Below, one piece after another: positions 52,066 through 60,738 of a DNA stretch of 64,000 nt (within the stretch, counting starts at the first letter, position 1; the number at the start of each line of letters is the position of its first letter). The DNA comes from Streptosporangiaceae bacterium. GTDB lineage: Bacteria > Actinomycetota > Actinomycetes > Streptosporangiales > Streptosporangiaceae. The stretch lies in contig JAFAZE010000021.1 in assembly GCA_019239975.1 (NCBI GenBank), forward strand, positions 1 through 64,000, in the 5' to 3' direction. The notes beneath the pieces are model-generated. The model saw only the letters and a list, made by a program, of their open reading frames with translations, was not told the DNA's origin and searched no databases. The position numbers and the translations under genes are program-made.

Positions 52066-53241
52066 CTAGGCGCCGGGCCGGAAGACGGCGCGGACGCAGC
52101 CGTCCTCCTTGTTCTTGAACATCTCGTACCCGCGCGGCGCCTCGTCCAGCGGCATCACGTGCGTCGCGAGATGGCGGGTCTGCAGCTCGCCGGCGGCGAT
52201 ACGGCCGAGCAGCATCGGGATGTAGCGCTGCCCGTGCTGCTGCGCGCCGCGCATCGTCAGCCCCTTGTTCATGAGCGCGCCGAGCGGGAACTTGTCCACC
52301 AGGCCGCCGAACACGCCGAGCACGAACACCGAGCCGCCCTTGCGGCAGGCGTAGATCGCCTCCCGGACCGCCGTCGGCCGGTCCGACTGCAGCCGGAGCT
52401 GCTGTTTCGCCTGGTCGTACCAGAACTGGGGCCCTGGGCTGTGCGCCTCCATGCCGACCGCCTCGATGCAGACGTCGGGGCCCCGGCCGCCCGTCCGCTC
52501 GCGCAGCTCCGCCTGCACGTCGGTGTCGGCGTAGTTGATCGTCTCCGCTTCCGCGTAGCGCTCGGCCATGCTCAGCCGGTCGGGAAGCTGGTCGATGACG
52601 ATGACCTTCCCGGCGCCCAGCAGCTTCGCCGCCTGCGCGGCCATCTGCCCGACGCCGCCCGAGCCCCACACCGCGACGACGTCGCCCGGCTTGACGCCGC
52701 CCAGGTCGGCGCCCATCCAGCCGGTGGGAACCGCGTCGGAGGCGAACACGGCGCTCTCGTCGTCCACGCCGTCGGGTACCGTGAACGCCCCGTAGTCGGC
52801 GAACGGCACCCGGACGTACTCGGCGTGGCTGCCGCGGAAGCCGCCCATCGCGTGCGAGTAGCCGAAGACGCCCCCGGTTTCGTAGCCCCAGGCGGCCTGG
52901 GCGATGCCGGAGTTCGTGTTCGAGTTGTCGCACAGCGACCACTCGTCGTGGGCGCAGTACCAGCAGCGGCCGCACGAGATGAACGAGCACACCACCACGC
53001 GGTCGCCGGCCTTGTGCCTGGTGACCCGGGGACCGGTCTCGACGACCTCGCCGAGGAATTCATGGCCGATGACGTCGCCGGAACGCATCGCGGGGATGTA
53101 ACCGCCGATCAGGTGCAGGTCGGAACCGCACGTGACGGTCGCCGTGACCTTGACGATCATGTCCTGCTCGTTCAGTATCTTCGGGTCGGGCACCTGCTCG
53201 ATGCCGAGCTTGTTGACGCCCTCCCAGCACACAGCCTTCAC
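52066..53241 (-). CDS. Zinc-dependent alcohol dehydrogenase
   Basis: 391 residues. Catalytic zinc ligands are in TVTCGSDLHLIGG and GHEFLGEVVETG. Structural zinc cysteines are in ISCGRCWYCAHDEWSLCDN, and the Rossmann motif is VAVWGSGGVGQMAAQAAKL. It belongs to the threonine/formaldehyde-dehydrogenase-like MDR branch common in actinomycetes. The GTG start at 53241 overlaps the stop of the upstream gene (GTGA), and the SDR gene follows. The substrate is unknown. Confidence 0.92.
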   Translation of the reverse strand: MKAVCWEGVNKLGIEQVPDPKILNEQDMIVKVTATVTCGSDLHLIGGYIPAMRSGDVIGHEFLGEVVETGPRVTRHKAGDRVVVCSFISCGRCWYCAHDEWSLCDNSNTNSGIAQAAWGYETGGVFGYSHAMGGFRGSHAEYVRVPFADYGAFTVPDGVDDESAVFASDAVPTGWMGADLGGVKPGDVVAVWGSGGVGQMAAQAAKLLGAGKVIVIDQLPDRLSMAERYAEAETINYADTDVQAELRERTGGRGPDVCIEAVGMEAHSPGPQFWYDQAKQQLRLQSDRPTAVREAIYACRKGGSVFVLGVFGGLVDKFPLGALMNKGLTMRGAQQHGQRYIPMLLGRIAAGELQTRHLATHVMPLDEAPRGYEMFKNKEDGCVRAVFRPGA

Positions 53242-53735
53242 AGCCGCCCCTCCCCTCCGGCCCGTCTGGTGGCGAAGTCGAAAAGCTTCCCGGCCGGCGT
53301 CGGATGCGTGGTCGGCTCGTCGGGCTTGATGACCTCGCCGGTCTCGATCAGCGACTTGGCGTCGCGCAGCGCGGACCGGATTTCCTGCCGGGGATCGGCG
53401 CCGCTGAGCCTCGCGGTCACGCCGGCGACGCCGGCGGGCGGCTGCTCGAGGAGCCGCATGCCGAGCTCGGTCCCCCGATCGCCGGGCGCGGGCCGGATCG
53501 TGACCTCCGCCCGGTCGGTGAGCTTCGCCACCGGCTCGGGCAGGTCACCGGCCGCCGGGAACTGCCCCGGCGGGCAGTTGACGGTGACCATGAGCCAGCG
53601 GTTGCGCGGGGTCCGGTCGCCGGGGACGCCCTCGGCCTTGGAGGTCAGCCACTTCACGGCGCCGGCCGCGCCGGCGATACCCGCGCCGACCAGACCCGCG
53701 CCCGCGATCAGCGTCCCTCCCACAGAGCGATTCAT
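53238..53735 (-). CDS. Membrane-anchored protein of unknown function
   Basis: 165 residues. An N-terminal hydrophobic stretch (SVGGTLIAGAGLVGAGIAGA) leads to a soluble domain (RWLMVTVNCPPGQFPAAGDL, KLTDRAEVTIRPAPGDRGTE, GVTARLSGADPRQEIRSALR, PAGKLFDFATRRAGG). The domain resembles part of an SRPBCC-type fold, but I would not assign it firmly. The ATG at 53735 has AGAGGA at seven bases; 53750 is an alternative. It leads the ADH-SDR operon. Confidence 0.7.
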   Translation of the reverse strand: MNRSVGGTLIAGAGLVGAGIAGAAGAVKWLTSKAEGVPGDRTPRNRWLMVTVNCPPGQFPAAGDLPEPVAKLTDRAEVTIRPAPGDRGTELGMRLLEQPPAGVAGVTARLSGADPRQEIRSALRDAKSLIETGEVIKPDEPTTHPTPAGKLFDFATRRAGGEGRL

Positions 53736-53994
53736 GTCTTGTCCTCTCATAGCATGCTCATGGCGGCCCGGTCAGGATTCCTGGCCCTCGCCGCCGCCCG
53801 GCCTGGAGAGCTAGCCTGCTGTCGGGAGTTGCCATGGCAACCTCCCCCTCCAGTGGCTTGCGGTGCCCTGTCAGCGGGCAATGGGCCACGCACTACCCAT
53901 GCGACCGGAAGGTAACCCGCCGTCGCGATCCGCCCTCGCGCGAACCGCACGGGACAGCCCGGTAACACCCCTTGCCGCCGGCAGCGGCCCCTGC

Positions 53995-54114
53995 GCGGGG
54001 CCAAATGCGCCAGCGGCCCCACTGGGCGGGGCCAAATGCGCCAGCGGCCCCACTGGGCGGGGCCAAATGCGCCAGCGGCCCCACTGGGCGGGGCCAAATG
54101 CGCCAGCGGCCCCG
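53995..54114. repeat. 31-bp tandem repeat, nearly four copies
   Basis: The unit GCGGGGCCAAATGCGCCAGC plus GGCCCCACTGG repeats at 53995, 54026, 54057 and 54088 (last copy partial). GGGGCC and GGCCCC inside each unit allow a hairpin. Related single units lie at 8505-8567. Confidence 0.9.
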
Positions 54115-54469
54115 CCGCCATCGTGAGCCCGGCCGCGACCACCCAGAAATACATGCCAGAGCCCCGTATTGGACCCGCCGTTTCCGCGACGCGCCTGTCC
54201 CGAACCTGTTGCCGGAAATCTAGGTGCCGTATCAGACCCGCCGTTTCCAGAACGCACCAGCGTTCGGCAACGTAGTGGAAACCAGGGTGCTGTGGCCGGG
54301 CTCATGTGACCGCTGAACCTTTCATCCGCCCGCGGCAGACCGCCGCGCCCACCGGGAAAAGCTTTTCCCAGGTGAGCGGACCGCCCGCCGCGCCGCCGGA
54401 CCCGCTGGTGCCGACGGCGACGGCGCCCGCGAGCCGGCGGCGTTGACCGCCTCCCGCCGGGCCGTCTTG

Positions 54470-54483
54470 TGTGAGCGCTAACA
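54470..54483. promoter_or_regulatory. LacI-family-type operator
   Basis: TGTGAGCGCTAACA is a 14-bp palindrome with one mismatch (TGTNAGCGCTNACA), the form used by several sugar-responsive LacI-family repressors. It lies 30 bp before the CBM2 gene, just after TTGACC at about 54443. It differs from the operator at 62956. Confidence 0.55.
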
Positions 54484-54512
54484 ACTCGCCCACGGAAGAC
54501 GGAAGGCCGCCG

Positions 54513-55766
54513 ATGAAGATCATCCCGCCACGCACCGCTCTTCTCGCGCCCCGCGGAAGGCGTACCCCCGGCCGAAGGCGCGCCCCCGGCCGAAGGCGTA
54601 CCCCCGGCCGAAGGCGTGCCCTCGCCGCCTGCGGCGCGGCCGCTCTGGCCCTCGCCGCCGTGGCCGCGACGGCTCACCAGGCCCACGCAGCCGCCGGCTG
54701 CCAGGCAACGTACACCGTGACCTCCCAGTGGAACAACGGCTTCACCGCGAACGTGTCGGTCACGAACCTGGGCGGTCCCGTGACGTCCTGGACCACCGGC
54801 TGGATGTTTCCGGGGAACCAGCAGGTCACCCAGGCGTGGAACGGCAGCGCCAGCCAGTCCGGCCAGACCGTGACCGTCGCCAGCGAGCCCTACAACGGCT
54901 CGGTAGCCACCGACGCGAGCGTCTCGTTCGGGTTCAACGGCTCCTACTCGGGCACCAACGCGGTCCCCGCGCAGCTCACGTTCAACGGCACCGCGTGCAC
55001 CGGAACGGTCACCCCCACCCCTACTCCCACCCCGACCCCGACACCCACGCCCACCCCGACACCCACGCCGACCCCGCAGCCCACGCCGTCCGGCACGTAC
55101 GTGCAGTACAACGGCGGCGGCAACGGCGTGATCACCGAGAGCCCCAAGGTCTACCTGGTGTTCTACGGCTCGCAGTGGGGCGGCAGCGGCGGCTCGGTCC
55201 AGTCGCAGGCCGAAGGGTTCTTCTCCGGTCTCGGCCAGGGCGGCGAGAGGTGGTCCAGGATCCTCACCCAGTACTGCAACGGCGTCCCGGCGGGAACGAT
55301 CTACTGCCCGTCGGGAGCGGCGCACGTTCCGTACCCCACCAGCGAGGTGTACGCCGGCACGTGGTTCGACTCCTCGGTGGCCGCCCCGGCCCAGCCCGGC
55401 GACGACCTGATCACCGAGGCCCGCAACGCCGCCGCCCACTTCGGCGTCACCGACCTGGCGCGATCGATCTTCGTGATCTTCTCCCCGGCCGGTACGACGG
55501 CCGGCGGCGGGTACGGCTGGCACACCACGACCAGCGACGGCTACAGCGTCATCAACGCCCCCTACCAGGAGAACAACACCTACGTGCTGTCGCACGAGTA
55601 CGCCGAGACCATGACGGACGTCAACGCGGGCTGGACCACGCCGGACCACACCGCGGAGATCGCCGACCTGTGCGGCCCCGACGGCAACCTGAACCTGCCC
55701 ACCGGCTCGTTCCCGGTCGTCTCGGTGTGGTCGAACCAGGACCTGAACTGCGTCATGGGCGACTGA
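54513..55766 (+). CDS. Secreted CBM2 protein with putative metallopeptidase-like domain
   Basis: 417 residues. The signal peptide has an unusual Arg-rich n-region made of (T/A)PGRRR repeats. CBM2 follows (GCQATYTVTSQWNNGFTANV, TTGWMFPGNQQVTQAWNGSA), then a PTPTP linker. The C-terminal ~220 residues (VYLVFYGSQWGG, GYGWHTTTSDGYSVINAPYQ, TYVLSHEYAETMTDV, EIADLCGPDG) contain HEYAE, a possible zinc site with downstream acidic residues. CBM2 suggests cellulose or chitin binding. The catalytic role is inference only. GGAAGG lies seven bases before the ATG. Confidence 0.72.
   Translation: MKIIPPRTALLAPRGRRTPGRRRAPGRRRTPGRRRALAACGAAALALAAVAATAHQAHAAAGCQATYTVTSQWNNGFTANVSVTNLGGPVTSWTTGWMFPGNQQVTQAWNGSASQSGQTVTVASEPYNGSVATDASVSFGFNGSYSGTNAVPAQLTFNGTACTGTVTPTPTPTPTPTPTPTPTPTPTPQPTPSGTYVQYNGGGNGVITESPKVYLVFYGSQWGGSGGSVQSQAEGFFSGLGQGGERWSRILTQYCNGVPAGTIYCPSGAAHVPYPTSEVYAGTWFDSSVAAPAQPGDDLITEARNAAAHFGVTDLARSIFVIFSPAGTTAGGGYGWHTTTSDGYSVINAPYQENNTYVLSHEYAETMTDVNAGWTTPDHTAEIADLCGPDGNLNLPTGSFPVVSVWSNQDLNCVMGD
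54556..54618 (+). repeat. 18-bp repeat in the signal-peptide n-region
   Basis: Tandem units of (T/G)ACCCCCGGCCGAAGGCG encode TPGRRR, APGRRR, TPGRRR in the CBM2 protein's signal peptide. Confidence 0.75.
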
Positions 55767-55840
55767 ACCGGCCAGCAGGAACGCACGGACCGCACAGCGC
55801 CCGCCCCGGCCGCACACCGGGCGGGCGCTGTGCGGCGTCC

Positions 55841-58366
55841 CTACGGCAGCACCGCCGCCGCCACCGTGATCTTGTCGAAGTTGGGCGCGTACGCGTCCGG
55901 GTTGCCGAACGTGATCGTGTTCAGGCCCGCGCCGAGCCGCACGGTCACCTCGACGGTGTCGAACTGGTCCCAGCTGTAGGTGTTGCGCGCGTACACGGTC
56001 TCCGGCGAGCCACTCGAGGTGCTGACGGTGAACCCGCGGTCGATGAGGTTGGAGTTGTAGTTGCCCGACCCGGCGCGGTCGTTGTCGGCGTAGCTGACCA
56101 TCACCCGGTACACGCCGGCCCGCGGCGCCCTGATCCCGGTGAACGTCAGCGTGTTGCCCGCGCCGTTGCCCACGTACCCGACGTCCGCGCCGCCGTACGC
56201 GTACGGGTCGGCCTGCACGACCGCGGTGCCGGACAGCGCGTTGCCCGGCGCCGCCGCCGCGTACACGGCGGTATCGGCGGCGTCCGCGGCCGGATCCGGC
56301 GTGACGTTCAGCGTGCCGCCCGTGCCCAGGTCCGCGACCCGGACCGGATTGATGCCGGCGTGCAGGTAGGCGACGGTTCCCTCGTTACTTGTCCGGAACG
56401 AGAGGTGGTTCCCCGCCACGCCCCGGCTGTCACCGATCGCCGCCCGGAGGTCCCCGCGCGCTCCGCCCAGCGACAGCCGGTAGTACCCGTCGTGCCCCGC
56501 GTCCACCGCGAACGTCGTCGCGTCACCGGAAACGTCCGCGTACGCGGCCGGGTAGCTGGTGGCCGGCCCGGTCACACCGGGAACGTCGCCGGGCGCGTAC
56601 GTGAGCTGGATGTCGTCGAGCGTCACCTGACCCTTCGCCGTGCCGGTCGACGGGTCCGACACCCCGAACGTGATCGTGTGCGTCCCAGCCGTCAGGTTCA
56701 GGTACATGTCCTGGTGCGACCGGAACAGCCAGTTCAGCGTCGGCGGGTAGCTGACGAACGACCACGGCCCGCTGTCCACGCGCATGATCTGCTGCGCGAT
56801 CGTGCCGGTCTGGTTGCCGTAGTAGACGGACAGGAAGTACCGGCCGGTGCGCGGCGCCGTGACCTGGAAGGCCACCCGGCTGTCCGGCTGGTCGATGGAC
56901 CCGACGTCCTTCCCGCCCGCGGTGGCGTACCCGTTCGGGTTGGACACCGACCCCTGGCTGTAGACGGTGGCGTCGGTGAGGCTCGCGTCCGCCGCCAGGT
57001 ACGTCCGGGTGCCCGGCGTGACCGCCGTGCCGGGCACGTGCTCGCGGGCCGGCGTGACGATGAGCTGGTAAGCGCTCATCGGGTCGGTCCCGCCGAGCGG
57101 CACGGTGACCGAGCCGTCCGTCACCCGGTAGTCGGTCTCGGCCGCGTCGACCGGGGTGTACGCCGCGCCGTCATAGCCGCTCCAGCCGATCGACTGGACG
57201 GACACGTGCACCCTGTCGCCGAAGATCCGCCGGCCGATGCCGGTGATCGTGACGCTGTCGCCGGACCCGCCGGGGTCGGCGACCAGGATCCTGGCCTGCC
57301 GCCTGGACGTGTCCAGCGCCGCGAGCCCGGCCGGGGTGTCGATCATGTTGGGCTGCGGCACCGTCACGCCCACGGTGTGGCCGGTGAGCTGGCCGTACCA
57401 GTAAAGGAGCCACCACTGCCCGTTCGGCTCATCGTTTCTGACCACCGTGTCCGAGTAGTTGTCCGCGATGTCCCAGAACGGCATGGCGGCGTACACCTTG
57501 GTGTCCTCGAACATGGACAGCCACTGCACCATCTCGCCGGGAACCGAGAGGTCGTACCGGTTCGCGTACTCGTCGATGTCGACCGGCAGCGGGCCGATCC
57601 CGTCCTGCCTCTCCAGCGCGCGGAAGCTGGCGTAGCTCGACCGGTAGGTCCGCAGCGAACTCGGCGAGAGCTCGTGCCAGCTGATGATCTGCGGAAGGAC
57701 GTTGTGCGCCTTCGCGTAGGACAGGAAATCCGGCATGAAGCGGCTGTCGTAATAGGCCTCGTTGGGCCCGGCGATCGGCGCGCCCGGGTCGATGGATTTG
57801 ATCGCGTGGTAGACCGTGGTCCAGTCGGCGAGGAACCTGTCGCGGTTGGCGATGTACTGGCTCTGGCTGGACGCGCTGAGCCCGTACCAGATCCAGTCCG
57901 GCTCGTTGAACGGGACGAAGGCGAAATGCGACGCCTGCGGCGTCGCCATCAGCTCCCTGACGATCGTCTCGACCCTCGGCAGGTAGTCGGACAGGCCCAG
58001 GTTCTGGTACGGCCAGGCCGAGTAGATGTCCTGCATGTAGACGAGGATCCACTGGCCGCCCGCGCGCACGAACTCCGGAGCGATCTTGTCGGCGTCGCCG
58101 GTGGGATGCTGCAGGCCGCCCGGTGGCTTCGCGTCGATGGCCCGGATGTGCAGCGGGGCGATGGCGTCGGCGCCGGGGACGCCGTTCTCGCTCAGCCCGT
58201 AGAGCGCGCCGCTGGCGCCGTGAAAGACCGGCCCGGTGTCGTCGGCGAGGTTCACCGTGATCTGCTGTGCCGTGGTGCTGGCCTTGCCAGCTGCTGTGAT
58301 CCCGGTCAGCAGCGTGGTCGCGGTTAGGATGGCGGTCACTGCCGCCCGTGCGTGGTGGGTGAACAC
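55841..58366 (-). CDS. Secreted clan-A glycoside hydrolase with CBM6/CBM35-like modules
   Basis: 841 residues. A signal peptide (HHARAAVTAILTATTLLTG) precedes a TIM-barrel domain with GLYGLSENGVPG-type start, HFAFVPFNEPDWIWYG (acid/base Glu in NEPD, ~152) and LPVDIDEYANRYD (candidate nucleophile, ~265), resembling GH39-type enzymes. Two C-terminal beta-sandwiches (RYFLSVYYGNQTGTIAQQIM and YRVMVSYADNDRAGSGNYNS) look like CBM6/35 carbohydrate-binding modules. It likely releases the sugar taken up by the neighbouring ABC transporter. GGAGGG precedes the GTG at 58366. Confidence 0.8.
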   Translation of the reverse strand: MFTHHARAAVTAILTATTLLTGITAAGKASTTAQQITVNLADDTGPVFHGASGALYGLSENGVPGADAIAPLHIRAIDAKPPGGLQHPTGDADKIAPEFVRAGGQWILVYMQDIYSAWPYQNLGLSDYLPRVETIVRELMATPQASHFAFVPFNEPDWIWYGLSASSQSQYIANRDRFLADWTTVYHAIKSIDPGAPIAGPNEAYYDSRFMPDFLSYAKAHNVLPQIISWHELSPSSLRTYRSSYASFRALERQDGIGPLPVDIDEYANRYDLSVPGEMVQWLSMFEDTKVYAAMPFWDIADNYSDTVVRNDEPNGQWWLLYWYGQLTGHTVGVTVPQPNMIDTPAGLAALDTSRRQARILVADPGGSGDSVTITGIGRRIFGDRVHVSVQSIGWSGYDGAAYTPVDAAETDYRVTDGSVTVPLGGTDPMSAYQLIVTPAREHVPGTAVTPGTRTYLAADASLTDATVYSQGSVSNPNGYATAGGKDVGSIDQPDSRVAFQVTAPRTGRYFLSVYYGNQTGTIAQQIMRVDSGPWSFVSYPPTLNWLFRSHQDMYLNLTAGTHTITFGVSDPSTGTAKGQVTLDDIQLTYAPGDVPGVTGPATSYPAAYADVSGDATTFAVDAGHDGYYRLSLGGARGDLRAAIGDSRGVAGNHLSFRTSNEGTVAYLHAGINPVRVADLGTGGTLNVTPDPAADAADTAVYAAAAPGNALSGTAVVQADPYAYGGADVGYVGNGAGNTLTFTGIRAPRAGVYRVMVSYADNDRAGSGNYNSNLIDRGFTVSTSSGSPETVYARNTYSWDQFDTVEVTVRLGAGLNTITFGNPDAYAPNFDKITVAAAVLP

Positions 58367-58470
58367 GGTCCCTCCATTGGGATTCCGGCTGGGGGGTGCG
58401 GTTTGCCTCCTGAGGTGGTGGTGCGGGCCTGCCGGCGGGTGCGAGCCGCCGGCAGGCCGCCCCGGGTTGG

Positions 58471-59895
58471 TCAGCCCGCGGTCGCCAGGTCGTTGTCGGC
58501 CTGTTTCGCCGCCGCGTCCACGGCGCCCGCGACGTTCTTCCCGCTCAGGTAGGCGGGCGCGAGCAGGTTGGCGATGTCGAGCTGCGCCTGGTTCATGCCG
58601 GGTGTGACGGGCCAGTACACGACGTTCCACTTGGACTCAGTCTCGAACGGCGTCATGTCCAGGCCGTGCGCCTTCCAGTAGGACGCGAACAGCGGGTCCA
58701 GCGAGGGGATCCCCGGCCAGATGTAGCCGCCCGATCCCAGGATCCGCTCGGACTGCGGCGAGCCGAGCCACTGCTCGAACTCCCACGCGGCCTGCTGATT
58801 GGGGGAGTGCGCGTTGACGGAGTCGATGAGGCCGTTCAGCACGGTCCAGCAACCGGCGGGGCCGCACGGGGCCGGCGCCGCGCCGAGCTTGAACTTGACC
58901 TCCTGCTGCAACCCGGAGGTCACCCAGTCACCGTTCTCGATCATCGCCACCTTGCCCTTGGCGAACATCGTCTGGTCTTCGGTGTTGTTGGCCGCGCCGT
59001 CGGTGCCCAGGTCGGAGGCCGGGGCGGCGACGTGGTACTTGTACATGAGGTCGGTGAGGAACTGGAACGTCTGCTTCGCCGCGGGGGTGTCGAACGAGAC
59101 CGTCTTGGAGTATGGCTGCGGAATCAGCTTGACGCCGTCCTCGGCCAGGAAGGGCTCGAACCCCCACTGCATCTCGTTGGGGACGTCGATGGCGTAGGTC
59201 GCGACCGAGTTGGGGTTGAAGGCGGGTGACAGCGCGTTGTGCCCGCTGGTGTCGTAGGTCAGCGACCTGAGGAAGGTCAGCCACGTCCCGCCGTTGGCGG
59301 GATTCCAGGTGAGCGGGCCGGACGGCATCGTGATGTGGTGGGCGGCGAAGTAGCCGGCGTTGTAGAAGTACGCGATCGTGTCCCAGTCCTTGGGCAGCCC
59401 GTACAGCTTGCCGTTGAACTGGTGCAGGGTGACGAGCGCCGGCAGGTACTGGCCGAGGTCGATCTTCGCCGCCTGGATCTTCGACGTGAGGTCCTCCATC
59501 ACGCCGTCCTTCAGCCAGGACGCGATCATGGGCGTGTTCACCCAGTACACGTCCGGGCCCGCGCCCGAGCTGAATTCGGTGGTCAGCTTCGGCTGGTAGT
59601 CGTTGTACGCGATCGACTCGATCGTGACGCGGATGTTCGGGTGCGCCTTCTCGAAAACGCCGATCGACTTCTGGTAGCCGGCCTGCTCCGGCGTCTGCCA
59701 CATGGCGTAGGTGAGGTTCACCGTGCCGGAACTGCCGGAGCCGCCGGACGATCCGGACGAGCATGCCGTCGCCCCGGCCAGCAGCGCCACGCACCCGGCC
59801 GCGATCGCCAGCCGCCGCGGCGACCCTCTCCATCGGGAGGATCCGGGGGGTCGTCCCCCCGGGCCAGCAGCGCCCTTCTCTCTCTTATCTCTCAT
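58471..59895 (-). CDS. ABC sugar transporter substrate-binding lipoprotein
   Basis: 474 residues. The n-region is extended (REKGAAGPGGRPPGSSRWRG) by a copy of the dispersed GC palindrome. The hydrophobic core ends in a lipobox (LLAGATACSSG). The solute-binding domain shows TYAMWQTPEQAGYQKSIGVF, TIESIAYNDYQPKLTTEFSS, GAGPDVYWVNTPMIASWLKD and GKVAMIENGDWVTSGL, typical of family 1 (oligosaccharide) binding proteins. AGGAGG precedes the ATG. It follows the two permease genes in the same operon. No ATPase gene is present nearby; actinomycetes often use a shared MsiK-type ATPase. Confidence 0.92.
   Translation of the reverse strand: MRDKREKGAAGPGGRPPGSSRWRGSPRRLAIAAGCVALLAGATACSSGSSGGSGSSGTVNLTYAMWQTPEQAGYQKSIGVFEKAHPNIRVTIESIAYNDYQPKLTTEFSSGAGPDVYWVNTPMIASWLKDGVMEDLTSKIQAAKIDLGQYLPALVTLHQFNGKLYGLPKDWDTIAYFYNAGYFAAHHITMPSGPLTWNPANGGTWLTFLRSLTYDTSGHNALSPAFNPNSVATYAIDVPNEMQWGFEPFLAEDGVKLIPQPYSKTVSFDTPAAKQTFQFLTDLMYKYHVAAPASDLGTDGAANNTEDQTMFAKGKVAMIENGDWVTSGLQQEVKFKLGAAPAPCGPAGCWTVLNGLIDSVNAHSPNQQAAWEFEQWLGSPQSERILGSGGYIWPGIPSLDPLFASYWKAHGLDMTPFETESKWNVVYWPVTPGMNQAQLDIANLLAPAYLSGKNVAGAVDAAAKQADNDLATAG
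59839..59870. repeat. Dispersed GC palindrome, copy in binding-protein 5' end
   Basis: GGATCCGGGGGGTCGTCCCC followed by CCGGGCCAGCAG; nearly identical to copies in zwf and in the symporter gene. It encodes GPGGRPPGS in the signal peptide. Confidence 0.75.
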
Positions 59896-59913
59896 TAAGC
59901 CGTGCCTCCTGAA

Positions 59914-60735
59914 TTACCTGTTGACTCCGGATAGCTGAATCGACCGCACGATCTGCTTCTGGAACAGCGCGAAAACGACCAGGAGCGGGATGAGCGCGAC
60001 GAGCGACGCCGCGAGGACGAGGTTCCACTGCTCGCTGAACGAGGACTGCAGCGCCGCGATGCTGACCGTGAGCACCTGCCTCGAATTGCTGTCGGTCACG
60101 ATGAGCGGCCACAGGAAGTTGTTCCAGCCGAAAACGAACGCGATGAGGGTGGCGGTGATGATGATCGGCCGGCCCATGGGGATGACGAGCCGGGTGAGAA
60201 TCCGCCATTCCGAGGCGCCGTCCACCCGCGCGGCGGCGAATACCTCCGACGGCAGCGACATGAAGTACTGCCGCATCAGGAAGATGGTGTACGGCGTCCC
60301 GAGCACGTACGGCAGGAAGATGGCCCAGTACGTGTTGGTCAGGTGGAACTGCCGCATCATCGTGTACAGCGGGACGATCGTGACGATGTTGGGCACCATC
60401 AGAGTCGCCAGGTAGACAGAGAACAGGGCGTCCCGGCCGGGGAACTCCAGCCGGGCGAACGCGTACGCGGCGAGCACGCCGAAGCTGACCTGCCCGACCG
60501 TCAGCACCGCGGTAACCAGGGCCGTGTTGCCCAGATAGCGGATGAAGCCGTCGGAGAACAGGATCGTCCTGAAATTGCCCGTGTAGAAGGAATGCGGCAG
60601 CGTCCACGGCGAGCTGCTGTACAGGTCCGCGGGAGGCTTCAGCGCGCCGAAGAAAGCCAGCACGTACGGGCCGGCGAAGACCACCGCGATGAGCGTCAGG
60701 CAGATGTAGAAAACGGTGTACCTGAGGGTTCTCAT
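59914..60735 (-). CDS. Sugar ABC permease (MalG-like)
   Basis: 273 residues with six transmembrane segments. The EAA loop reads SEVFAAARVDGASEWRILTR, followed by LVIPMGRPIIITATLIAFVF. The MalG-type ending (LFQKQIVRSIQLSGVNR) is typical. It forms the translocation pore with the MalF-like protein encoded just upstream (4 bp gap). Confidence 0.93.
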   Translation of the reverse strand: MRTLRYTVFYICLTLIAVVFAGPYVLAFFGALKPPADLYSSSPWTLPHSFYTGNFRTILFSDGFIRYLGNTALVTAVLTVGQVSFGVLAAYAFARLEFPGRDALFSVYLATLMVPNIVTIVPLYTMMRQFHLTNTYWAIFLPYVLGTPYTIFLMRQYFMSLPSEVFAAARVDGASEWRILTRLVIPMGRPIIITATLIAFVFGWNNFLWPLIVTDSNSRQVLTVSIAALQSSFSEQWNLVLAASLVALIPLLVVFALFQKQIVRSIQLSGVNR

Positions 60736-60738
60736 GAG

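Larger units (their letters stand above)
53736..54512. other. 777-bp intergenic region rich in repeats
   Basis: No gene is visible. It holds the 31-bp tandem array (53995-54114), an imperfect ~35-bp direct repeat built on GACCCGCCGTTTCC (54172-54185 and 54235-54248, 63 bp apart) and, at its right end, the LacI-type operator at 54470. Confidence 0.6.

Noticed and set aside
53995-54114. CRISPR array
   Set aside because: Units are contiguous 31-bp repeats with no unique spacers.
54728-58327. Long open frame crossing the CBM2 gene and antisense to the glycoside hydrolase
   Set aside because: Composition is of the shadow type (Arg, His, Val rich); it lacks motifs and a ribosome site.
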